This document shows positions 57,718 to 64,000 of a stretch of 64,000 nucleotides of DNA, in pieces. How positions within the stretch are numbered: the first letter of the stretch is position 1; each line of letters starts with the position of its first letter. Made by a program: the position numbers and the translations under genes. This DNA is from JAAFIM01 sp964467315 (GTDB taxonomy: Bacteria; Bacteroidota; Bacteroidia; Chitinophagales; Saprospiraceae), in the NCBI GenBank assembly GCA_964467315.1, contig CAYXSA010000002.1, positions 1 to 64,000 of the forward strand. The letters are read 5' to 3'. A model generated the notes under the pieces. The model was not told where the DNA came from, made no database searches, and was given only the letters and a program-made list of their open reading frames with translations.

Positions 57718-59001
57718 TTAAACCTCGTCTATGAGCAATTGCGTGTGCTGCCCCCAATGCTCGTAGAGATAGGCGGGCGCGTTGCCGATGAGTTCGCGCG
57801 CGAGTGCCTCGCCCGCGTGTCGCAGGGTGAGCAAACGCAGATTGTGCCTGCATTCGGCGCTGTATTGGGTGGCGATGCGCTCCAAAAAATGCGCGATGCG
57901 TGTGGGCTTGTCATCGACGACGAGCGAGAAAGCAAGCGCCGTATTTTGTATCATATTTACTTTTAGGCGGCTCTCGGCGAGCAGGGCGAAAAGCTCCGAA
58001 AAACGCCGTTCATCGATGAAATCGAAGGCGAGCGAGCGCAAACGCAGCAGCGCCTGCCGCTCTTTGACCACAATCACGGGCGGATAAAGCTCCTCTTTGG
58101 GCGTGTCGGCACTGATGAGCGTGCCCGCCGCTTCGGGGCTTAAAAAGGAGCGTACATTTAGGGCGATGCCCTTGTTTTGCAGGGGGCGCAGGGTGTTGGG
58201 GTGTATGACTTTCGCGCCGAAAAAGGTCATTTCTATCGCCTCCGCATAGCTCAAGCGCGGCAAAAGTACCGCCTTTTCGGGGTATAAATTCGGGTCGGTG
58301 CTGAGTATGCCCGCCACGTCTTTCCAGATAACCAGCCTTTCCGCGTCCAAGCAATAGGCGAAAATCGCTGCCGTATAATCGGAGCCCTCTCTGCCCAGAG
58401 TGGTCGTGAAATTTTCGTCCGTACTGCCGATAAAACCTTGGGTTATGGCGATATGCCCAGCAGGGACACGCGCTATTTGTGCCTGTATTTGCGCCTTCGT
58501 TTGCACCCAATCGACCTGCGCATCGCGGAAAGTATTGTCCGTGCGCACGCAGTCGCGCGCATCGAGCCAAAGGGCGGGCAAATGATAGCGCAAAAGCAGC
58601 AAATTTGTTAGAATTTGCGTCGAAAGCAGCTCGCCCAAGCTCACGATTTGGTCGTACACATAATCGTAATCGGGGCGAATTTCCGTTTCCAAAACCCATT
58701 CGGCATCAATAAAAAAATCATTGAGCAGGCTTATCAAATCGCGGGCTTCTTGCTCTATAAATAGTTGATTTACAATGCTTTCATGCTGCTCGCGTACTGC
58801 TTGCAGACGCTCAAAAGCAAGGCTTGTATCGCCTGCCATATAGGCTTGCACGACGGTTTCGAGCGCATTCGTCGTCTTGCCCAAAGCCGAAACGACCAGC
58901 ACAGGCGCATCGCTCGCATAAGTTTGCACAATGCGCGCAACATTTTCAAAAGAAGCTGCATCTTTGATGGAAGCGCCCCCAAATTTAAAGACAATCGGCA
59001 T
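57718..59001 (-). CDS. lysC: Aspartate kinase
   Basis: Protein of 427 residues that phosphorylates aspartate, the first step towards lysine, threonine and methionine. The N-terminal KFGGASIKDA, the TQGFIGSTDENFTTTLGREGSDYTAA block and WKDVAGILSTDP are diagnostic. The C-terminal part (about 300-427) is an ACT regulatory region. It is monofunctional, with no homoserine dehydrogenase fused. ATG 59001 is chosen because of the promoter box 23 bp upstream. Confidence 0.93.
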   Translation of the reverse strand: MPIVFKFGGASIKDAASFENVARIVQTYASDAPVLVVSALGKTTNALETVVQAYMAGDTSLAFERLQAVREQHESIVNQLFIEQEARDLISLLNDFFIDAEWVLETEIRPDYDYVYDQIVSLGELLSTQILTNLLLLRYHLPALWLDARDCVRTDNTFRDAQVDWVQTKAQIQAQIARVPAGHIAITQGFIGSTDENFTTTLGREGSDYTAAIFAYCLDAERLVIWKDVAGILSTDPNLYPEKAVLLPRLSYAEAIEMTFFGAKVIHPNTLRPLQNKGIALNVRSFLSPEAAGTLISADTPKEELYPPVIVVKERQALLRLRSLAFDFIDERRFSELFALLAESRLKVNMIQNTALAFSLVVDDKPTRIAHFLERIATQYSAECRHNLRLLTLRHAGEALARELIGNAPAYLYEHWGQHTQLLIDEV

Positions 59002-59023
59002 AGTTTGGCGTTTTTTTGCGCCG

Positions 59024-59031
59024 CAAAGATA
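59024..59031 (-). promoter_or_regulatory. -7 promoter box TATCTTTG for lysC
   Basis: Exact TAnnTTTG match on the minus strand, 23 bp before ATG 59001. It is arranged back to back with the plus-strand box at 59075. Confidence 0.7.
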
Positions 59032-59074
59032 AAACCTTTCCCCACCCGCGCCCCAAAATTTTAGCATTTTGTTG

Positions 59075-59082
59075 TATCTTTG
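59075..59082 (+). promoter_or_regulatory. -7 promoter box TATCTTTG for the OmpA gene
   Basis: Exact TAnnTTTG match 73 bp before ATG 59155. The two divergent -7 boxes are 43 bp apart, so their -33 regions share the same DNA. Confidence 0.65.
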
Positions 59083-59154
59083 CGGCGCGAAAATTGCAGA
59101 TAGCGTCTAATTTTACCCAGTCCAATCGCCCCCAATACGAATTTCATACAAGCC

Positions 59155-60381
59155 ATGCAAAAACAAGTTTGGTCTATTTCTTTGTTCCTGTTTTTGCCGC
59201 TGCTTGCCCTCGCACAGCGTCCACTACCACATTCGAGCGACAAAAATAAAGATAGCAAATCCGCCGCCGAGCAAGATATTATCTATCTGGAAAATCCCTC
59301 CTTTGAGGATATTCCCCGCGCGGCTCTGCCCCCTTCGGGCTGGCTCGACTGTGGCCCCCTCTCCGAAACGCCGCCCGATGTGCAACCATACGGCGGTTTT
59401 CGCTGCACCCGCGTACCCCAAAACGGCAATACTTATTTGGGGCTGGTTACCCGCGACAATAATACATGGGAATCCGTCGGGCAGCGCCTTAGCAAACCCA
59501 TGCGCCAAAATCAGTGCTACGACTTCAATTTTTATGCGACCCGCTCGCCGATTTACGAAAGCGCAACCAAAAAAGACCCCATGCGCAGCGTTAACTTCGA
59601 TAAAGGCGTAACCATACGCATCTGGGGCGGCAATAACATGGGCGAGCGCGCCGAAATGCTGGCGCAAACCGATGTTATAGAATCCACAGAATGGAAAAAT
59701 TTTAAGGTAAAATTAAAGCCCACAAAAGGCAATTTTTCTTACATCTGCGTAGAAGCCTACTATAAAACGCCTACGCTTTTTCCCTACAACGGCAATGTGC
59801 TCGTCGATAATCTTTCGCCCATCTCCGCTTGCGATGTGCCTGACAACCCTTTAGCACAGGTCGACCCCAAAAAAGAAGAGCCCAAGAAAAATCCCGTCAA
59901 CGTTTCCCCAAAAACAACGACGACCACGCCCAGCACCAAAGTCGATACCCCCAAAGTCGATACCGCCAAAATCGCCAAAGTCGAGGACAAAAAAACAGAT
60001 TTTACGCCCGAACTGCGCACCCAAGACCTCAAAATCGGCGATATTTTCCGCCTCTCCAATCTATATTTTTCTGCCGACTCGACCAATATCAACCGTATGT
60101 CGGAGCGCACGCTCAACGAGCTGTATAATTTTTTGAAGAAAAACCCCAATGTCAATATCGAAATCGGCGGACATACCAACGGCATACCCGACCACGCGTA
60201 TTGCGACCGTTTGTCTACCGAACGCGCCCGCAATGTCGCCAATTACCTGCTCGAAAAAGGCATTCCCGCCCAACAAATACAGTTCAAAGGCTACGGCAAA
60301 CGCCAACCCATCGACAACGATAGCAGCCCCATCGGCAGAGAGCGCAATCAGCGCGTAGAGGTCAAAATTCTAAGTAAGTAG
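59155..60381 (+). CDS. OmpA-family protein with N-terminal jelly-roll-like domain
   Basis: Protein of 408 residues with a signal peptide (SLFLFLPLLALAQ). An N-terminal domain at about 40-225 begins IIYLENPSFEDIP and contains NTYLGLVTRDNNTWESVGQ and CYDFNFYATRS, the pattern of galactose-binding-like exported domains. A Lys/Thr/Pro linker follows, then a C-terminal OmpA domain at about 300-405 (LYFSADSTNINRMSERTLNE, IEIGGHTNG, NQRVEVKI). It probably links the cell wall to an outer membrane or surface glycan. The sugar-binding role is inferred from fold similarity. Confidence 0.8.
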   Translation: MQKQVWSISLFLFLPLLALAQRPLPHSSDKNKDSKSAAEQDIIYLENPSFEDIPRAALPPSGWLDCGPLSETPPDVQPYGGFRCTRVPQNGNTYLGLVTRDNNTWESVGQRLSKPMRQNQCYDFNFYATRSPIYESATKKDPMRSVNFDKGVTIRIWGGNNMGERAEMLAQTDVIESTEWKNFKVKLKPTKGNFSYICVEAYYKTPTLFPYNGNVLVDNLSPISACDVPDNPLAQVDPKKEEPKKNPVNVSPKTTTTTPSTKVDTPKVDTAKIAKVEDKKTDFTPELRTQDLKIGDIFRLSNLYFSADSTNINRMSERTLNELYNFLKKNPNVNIEIGGHTNGIPDHAYCDRLSTERARNVANYLLEKGIPAQQIQFKGYGKRQPIDNDSSPIGRERNQRVEVKILSK

Positions 60382-60465
60382 GGACTGACGGCACAATAGC
60401 CCCAAAGGGGCTTACTTTTCGTAGCCGAGCGAAGTGTTGCCTACGATACGGCGGCAGACCCATAA

Positions 60466-60512
60466 AAAAACGCAGAACTCCTTGATATTCAAGAGGTTCT
60501 GCGTTTTCATTT
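60466..60512. terminator. Bidirectional rho-independent terminator
   Basis: Hairpin AAAACGCAGAAC.CCTTG and CAAG.GGTTCTGCGTTTT with A-run on one side and T-run on the other. It serves both the OmpA gene (plus) and rpsO (minus), whose stops face each other. Confidence 0.85.
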
Positions 60513-60527
60513 TTGCAAAAAAACGGA

Positions 60528-60812
60528 CTATTTGATAACGTCGCGGATACCGAGTTGAGCGATAAGGGCGCGATATTTCAATACGTCTTTTTTGGCGATA
60601 TAGCTCAAAAGCGCTTTGCGTTTGCCTACCAAGCGGATAAGCGAGCGGCGCGTAGCATGGTCTTTTTTGAAGGTTTTCAAGTGCTCTGAAAGGTTGGCGA
60701 TACGGAAGGTAAATAGCGCAACTTGTCCTTCAGAAGAACCCGTATTGGCAGCAGAGCCGCCGTATTGGGCGAAAATTTCGTCTTGTTTTTCTTTCGAAAG
60801 ATACTGTGACAT
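60528..60812 (-). CDS. rpsO: 30S ribosomal protein S15
   Basis: Protein of 94 residues. GGSAANTGSSEGQVALFT, IANLSEHLKTFKKDHATRRSL and LVGKRKALLSYI are the S15 signature, which binds 16S rRNA in the central domain. Length is typical of Bacteroidota S15. The leader from the promoter at 60904 is about 85 nt. I see no recognisable autoregulatory pseudoknot, but I cannot fold it. ATG 60812 is chosen by family length. Confidence 0.97.
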   Translation of the reverse strand: MSQYLSKEKQDEIFAQYGGSAANTGSSEGQVALFTFRIANLSEHLKTFKKDHATRRSLIRLVGKRKALLSYIAKKDVLKYRALIAQLGIRDVIK

Positions 60813-60903
60813 GGTGGAAGTTTGGTGCTGGTAAAACAGCGTTGATAATGAAAAAAAGGGCGCACTGTGCATCATGGCAAGGCATCATTTTTCAGCGCGA
60901 GCA

Positions 60904-60911
60904 CAAAAGTA
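60904..60911 (-). promoter_or_regulatory. -7 promoter box TACTTTTG for rpsO
   Basis: TAnnTTTG match on the minus strand, 92 bp before ATG 60812. Confidence 0.55.
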
Positions 60912-60982
60912 CGCCGCCAAAATCGACTATGCAAGCAAATCGGATTATTTTTTTCGACTTTGCGCATTCGCGCGGATATTTG

Positions 60983-60990
60983 TATATTTG
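60983..60990 (+). promoter_or_regulatory. -7 promoter box TATATTTG for the membrane protein gene
   Basis: TAnnTTTG match on the plus strand, 183 bp before ATG 61173. If used, family A copy 26 (61034-61135) lies within the transcribed leader. Confidence 0.5.
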
Positions 60991-61033
60991 CCCGCCGCGA
61001 GCCGCAAACAGCCTGCGTTCCCCCTGTTTTTTG

Positions 61034-61135
61034 TTTTTTTTTGGCGAGTCGGCGCGCAAAGGCGCGCCGTCGGGCTATTCGCTCCATCACCTTCAGCGCT
61101 GCGCGCTTCGGTGGTTCCGCTGCTATCCCTCTCGC
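61034..61135 (-). repeat. Family A structured repeat, copy 26 (GCGAG/CTCGC stem)
   Basis: The minus-strand ends are GCGAGAGGGATA and CTCGCC plus an A-run. P1 is changed on both sides relative to consensus. The second arm is a long perfect hairpin CGGCGCGC/GCGCGCCG with a CTTT loop. The central cassette is CACCGAAGCGCG/CGCTGAAGGTG. It lies in the leader of the gene at 61173. Confidence 0.86.
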
Positions 61136-61172
61136 AAACGCAACTCCCAACAGCCTGCAAAAATCCCCAACG

Positions 61173-62354
61173 ATGTCCATATTCCAACGCCCCGCCGACG
61201 ACCTCCAAGAGCACGCACTAAAAGAGTGCGAAACCATGCTCAATTACGCACTCGCCAACGGTAAAAAAATACCGCCCGCCGTGCTAAGCAAAATAAAATC
61301 GCTGCAAAAACGCCGCGAAGAAGACAAAAAAAATAACACCAAAAGCAACGTCATCGACGATGTAGGCGAGGTGCATGGTATGCTTGCCGCTACCATCGCG
61401 CCCGCTTCGCCCTCTACCGTCATGCTGCTGGAAGATACCCGCAAAAGCCCTTGGGCTTTCTTGGGACCTGTACCGCTGGTGCGTCGTATGATGTTCGTTA
61501 CGCTTATTTGTCTTGCGGGCTTCTTGGGACTATTCATCTCGCCTGATGTCGATTCCATCAGCATCAATGGCAATATACTCTCTTACGAGCCTCTGCCTTT
61601 CATACTCAACGAGCTGTTTTTGGTATCGGCTGCAGCGCTGGGGGCCTCGTTTTATGCGCTCTTTGAGGCGTATAAGTATATTTCTTCTGCCTCTTACGAC
61701 CCCAAATACGATTCTATCTATTGGATTCGCTTTGTGCTTGGGGTAGTATCGGGTATCATACTCGCTCAGTTCATTTTCGTCGGCGACATACCTAAAGACA
61801 CCACCAATTACGGCGGTATGGATATTATCACCTATAAGCCTCTACTTGCTTTTTTAGGTGGGTTCTCTGCTCGCGTCGTGCATAAAATCCTCAATAGCCT
61901 CGTCGATAGCGTCGAAACCTTTATTTCTGGCTCCGCCCGCGATGCGGTGCGCGCCCGCGAAGAAGCAGCCAAAACCGAAATACAGGAACGCATCAACGGC
62001 ATACAGAACGAAAACAACCGCAAAGAAGCCGCCAATCGGCTCGCCGCAGTTATCCAACTGATGCAGCTACAAGAAAAAATAGGGCAAGGCGTACCCAACG
62101 AAAGCATACAAAATGAGCTGAAAATGATTATCAATCAGACCATTCAGCCTGTGAACGGAAAGCCTTTCTATACGGATATACCCCATGTAGACCCCAATTT
62201 CAACCCGCATAGTACGACCACCACCACCACCACCACTAATACGAACACGAGCACCAACCCCAACGATATACAAATTCCCGACCCCACAAGCTTCGATATA
62301 CCTGAGGAGTTTTTAGGCGATTTGGAGCGCAACCCAGACCAGCCCCTAAAATAG
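61173..62354 (+). CDS. Membrane protein of unknown function with Thr-rich tail
   Basis: Protein of 393 residues. The N-terminal 95 residues are soluble (ECETMLNYALANGKKIPPAV). Hydrophobic segments follow at about 106-128, 150-175, 186-208 and possibly 225-240 (PLLAFLGGFSARVVHKIL). A charged helical region (EEAAKTEIQERINGIQNENN) and a low-complexity run of eight Thr then Asn/Thr precede an acidic end. I do not recognise it. It is followed 56 bp later by the DUF4293 gene on the same strand. Confidence 0.65.
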   Translation: MSIFQRPADDLQEHALKECETMLNYALANGKKIPPAVLSKIKSLQKRREEDKKNNTKSNVIDDVGEVHGMLAATIAPASPSTVMLLEDTRKSPWAFLGPVPLVRRMMFVTLICLAGFLGLFISPDVDSISINGNILSYEPLPFILNELFLVSAAALGASFYALFEAYKYISSASYDPKYDSIYWIRFVLGVVSGIILAQFIFVGDIPKDTTNYGGMDIITYKPLLAFLGGFSARVVHKILNSLVDSVETFISGSARDAVRAREEAAKTEIQERINGIQNENNRKEAANRLAAVIQLMQLQEKIGQGVPNESIQNELKMIINQTIQPVNGKPFYTDIPHVDPNFNPHSTTTTTTTTNTNTSTNPNDIQIPDPTSFDIPEEFLGDLERNPDQPLK

Positions 62355-62410
62355 ATATCGCCTACAGCAGAGGGGGGGGATTTCTTCGTAGTTATTTTTT
62401 TCATTCATTC

Positions 62411-62842
62411 ATGCGACCACAGACTATATTTTTGCTGCTTGCCGCCGCTTCGATGGGGCTTAGTTTTTTGTTTCCCTTTGGCTATGCTGCGGGTACAGAA
62501 GGCATTTTTGCCGATGGCGAGCTAACACATACCGATAATATCGCGCTGCTGATATTGAGTATTATTGCGATATTGGAGCCAATTAGCAGCTTGTTTTTTC
62601 AGAGTATCAAGTACGATGCAAAAAAGTATCGTATGCAGCGGCTTTTTGCGCAAATTGGTATGTTGAGCGCTTTTGTGGTGCTGGGCTTGGCGGCTTATTT
62701 TTTGTTTGCCAGCGGAGTGGCTACGCCTGCGGTAGGGGTTTCGCTTTTTTTGCCGCCAGTGGCAGTGGTTTTGGCGTTTTTTGCTATCCGCCAAATCAAT
62801 CAGGACGAAACAGTCATACGCTCCTCCAACCGCATTCGATAA
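62411..62842 (+). CDS. DUF4293 family membrane protein
   Basis: Protein of 143 residues with four hydrophobic segments (about 5-24, 42-63, 77-100, 105-127) and a short basic tail ending IRQINQDETVIRSSNRIR. The QTIFLLLAAASM start and the (K/R)xDExxVRSxxRIR tail fit DUF4293, a Bacteroidota-specific family of unknown function. Similar genes often lie near rho in Bacteroidota, but not here. Confidence 0.8.
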   Translation: MRPQTIFLLLAAASMGLSFLFPFGYAAGTEGIFADGELTHTDNIALLILSIIAILEPISSLFFQSIKYDAKKYRMQRLFAQIGMLSAFVVLGLAAYFLFASGVATPAVGVSLFLPPVAVVLAFFAIRQINQDETVIRSSNRIR

Positions 62843-62874
62843 ATCGGAACGCATAAACAGCGAGCAGGGCTTAT

Positions 62875-63013
62875 AGCGTTGGGGGCGCTGCCCCAACGCT
62901 ACTTGTTTGGGAAGCGGAGCGGGGACGCTGCCCCGCCCCGCTTCTTTTGCAGGGTTTTTTGTCTTCTGGGACTTACGGCGCTGTACTTGGGTGGGGGCAG
63001 CGCCCCCAACGCT
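62875..63013. repeat. 20-bp perfect inverted repeat with an inner GC hairpin
   Basis: AGCGTTGGGGGCGCTGCCCC at 62875 is the exact reverse complement of the sequence at 62994-63013, 99 bp apart. Between them lies a second stem, GAAGCGG.GCGGGG and CCCCGCCCCGCTTC-like, at about 62911-62944. It sits between the DUF4293 gene and the dead Y1 transposase and could be the left structured end of that element or an independent repeat. Confidence 0.75.
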
Positions 63014-63059
63014 GCGCCACAAAGTTTAATTTTTAAACCTTAAAAAAAATACTTTCCTT

Positions 63060-63481
63060 ATGAGCAAAATTTATAATGCAACTTAGCTGCATTTGGTGTG
63101 GTCTACAAAAAATCGTGCAAAATTTTTAGACAAAAATTGGCGTTTTTTACTATTTAAGCAAATGGAAAACAAGGCATTTTTAGAAGGTTTTCCGATAGAC
63201 AGCATCAATGGGATAGAAGACCATTTGCACATACTACTGCAACTGCCTACAACTCAAACGATTGCAAAAATTGTAAAAATATTGAAGGTTGATAGCTATT
63301 TTTGGTTGCGCGAACAAAGTTTTTTCCTGATGAATTTAGCTGGCAAGATGGCTATTTTGTATCTTCTGTAAGCGGAAAGTTTGTTGAAAATGTTCGCACT
63401 TATGTTGCTAATCAAGAAACATATCACCAAGCAAAAAGCCTGAAAGCAGAAATGAATTTATTGAGAGCCACGAAAAACTAA
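63060..63481 (+). pseudogene. tnpA: IS200-like Y1 (HUH) transposase, inactivated
   Basis: The reading frame starts MSKIYNAT, meets TAG at 63084, then continues LHLVWSTKNRAKFLDK in the same frame. The HUH motif is DHLHILLQL, followed by TIAKIVKILK. At the T6 run 63320-63325 one base is missing. Adding one T gives FPDEFSWQDGYFVSSVSG and VRTYVANQETYHQAK, which holds the catalytic tyrosine, and the frame then closes at 63481. So one nonsense and one frameshift change inactivate a single-domain REP-associated or IS200-type transposase. No tnpB is present. A family A copy begins 35 bp after its end. Confidence 0.85.
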
Positions 63482-63515
63482 CTACATTGTTAATTAAATG
63501 CTTTAATGTTTTATT

Positions 63516-63620
63516 GCGTGAGGGATAGCAGTGGAAGCGCCCACAAGTGCGTAAGCACGCCGTGGTAGCGCTGGAACGGATAGCCCGACCGCCCGACCTT
63601 TAAGGAGGGCGGGCACGCCC
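63516..63620 (+). repeat. Family A structured repeat, copy 27
   Basis: P1 is GCGTG/CACGC. The central cassette is GGAAGCGC/GCGCTGG with the nested CCACAAGTGCG/CGCCGTGG module. The second arm is identical to copy 1 (CGCCCGACCTTTAAGGAGGG). The A-run is shortened to AA. The upstream flank AATGCTTTAATGTTTTATT resembles the right end of element D. Confidence 0.86.
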
Positions 63621-63700
63621 AACGGCGAAGCCTTCCGCGAAGCGAAATTGCAAATACTTAATTGATATTGTCCTAATCCTCCCCCCAAAACAAAAAAAGC

Positions 63701-64000
63701 ATGAACAGCCCCCGTCTCCTCAAAGCGAGCATCGAAGCCTACACGGTCAATAAAAAATACGATGCCGATGACCGCGCCTACAACGAGCACGTTTTGCAAA
63801 TCGAGGGGCGCGATTATCGAGCGAAAACGCCGACGAATCTGCGGCTAAAATCTCGGGTTGGCATCGTGGCGAGCGTGGACGAAAGCGGCAATATCTTGGG
63901 CGCGATTTTGCCGAGTCTGGGCATCGAATGGGGGCTGGGGCTAAAAGTACTGCGCACGCTTGTCAGCCGAACGGATAGGTTTGATTATGTGCGCGGCAGG
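63701..64000 (+). CDS. Partial gene cut by the window edge, unrecognised
   Basis: An open frame of 100 codons from ATG 63701 runs off the right edge without a stop. It begins MNSPRLLKASIEAYTVNKKY and contains a beta-rich stretch (HVLQIEGRDYRAKTPTNLRL, KSRVGIVASVDESGNILG). It is soluble, with no signal peptide in the visible part. I do not recognise the family from this fragment. It follows family A copy 27 by 80 bp. Confidence 0.6.
   Translation, partial: MNSPRLLKASIEAYTVNKKYDADDRAYNEHVLQIEGRDYRAKTPTNLRLKSRVGIVASVDESGNILGAILPSLGIEWGLGLKVLRTLVSRTDRFDYVRGR

Noticed and set aside
63316..63330. Programmed frameshift in the Y1 transposase
   Set aside because: Single-domain Y1 transposases are not known to need one, and the gene also has an upstream nonsense codon, so decay is simpler.
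3..63620. Family A copies as a CRISPR array or as simple rho-independent terminators
   Set aside because: They are dispersed singly, not spaced regularly with unique spacers. The T-run is at the start, not the end, when read in one orientation, and the A-run ends the other, so the whole element is not a normal terminator.

Overview
The window is chromosomal DNA from a member of the Bacteroidota, most likely a Cytophagales-like aquatic or gliding lineage. The evidence is a GldB gliding-motility lipoprotein, DUF4836, DUF4293 and OmpA-type surface proteins, several lipoproteins, and at least 18 copies of the Bacteroidota -7 promoter box TAnnTTTG placed just upstream of start codons. Base composition is moderate and codon use is even, except for one AT-rich broken gene at 3961-5121. 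I see no phage, plasmid, CRISPR array or complete insertion sequence. I cannot name the species.

Layout. 0.1-13 kb: queE, an OmpA protein, tRNA-Leu(GAG), gldB, a nonsense-split secreted protein, a DUF1801 protein, an M16 peptidase, two thioredoxin-fold secreted paralogues, a serA-like dehydrogenase and an orphan tubulin-like protein. 13-25 kb: a DUF4836 lipoprotein, an EEP-family hydrolase, a glutaryl-CoA dehydrogenase-like enzyme, a YbjN-like protein, a 45-residue membrane protein, argH, a YdcF/SanA protein, an AAA+ ATPase, and an operon of DegT aminotransferase, J-domain protein and small membrane protein. 25-42 kb: nadD, a Rieske oxygenase, coaD, a beta-helix protein, an EF-hand membrane protein, an RsbR-like STAS protein, mrdA-rodA, and the beta-oxidation genes (thiolase and fadN-like) around an S23-type protein. 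42-64 kb: a secreted EEP hydrolase, an SGNH plus MBOAT acyltransferase pair, thiL, an O-methyltransferase, a glucosaminidase with LysM domains, thyA, an LRR protein, an ECF sigma factor overlapping a membrane/beta-barrel protein, an aspartate kinase, an OmpA protein, rpsO, two membrane proteins and a dead Y1 (IS200-like) transposase.

Most genes are housekeeping. The unusual part is the intergenic DNA, which is saturated with at least four interspersed repeat systems. (A) There are 27 copies, 3 of them degenerate, of a roughly 90-210 bp element with conserved boxes GCGTGAGGGATA and ATAGCCCGACC and an end GGGCACGCCCAAAAAAA. Its ends pair, and in five copies both sides of the end stem have changed together, so it is conserved as a folded structure (a three-way junction) with interchangeable hairpin cassettes. 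(B) There are 8 copies of a 55-90 bp element built on a GCCGCC-TTGC-GGCGGC hairpin. (C) Heptanucleotide arrays (families of CGTAACT, CGTCATT, GTGAAAA and CTACCTA) are often arranged as inverted pairs bracketing A or B copies. (D) Two copies of a roughly 290 bp MITE-like element have 21-bp imperfect inverted ends, both inserted in the GCGTGAGGG box of an A element with a 9-bp direct repeat. The dead Y1 transposase ends 35 bp before an A copy, which suggests, but does not prove, a REP/RAYT-like relationship. Family A is my candidate for the undescribed system in this window.
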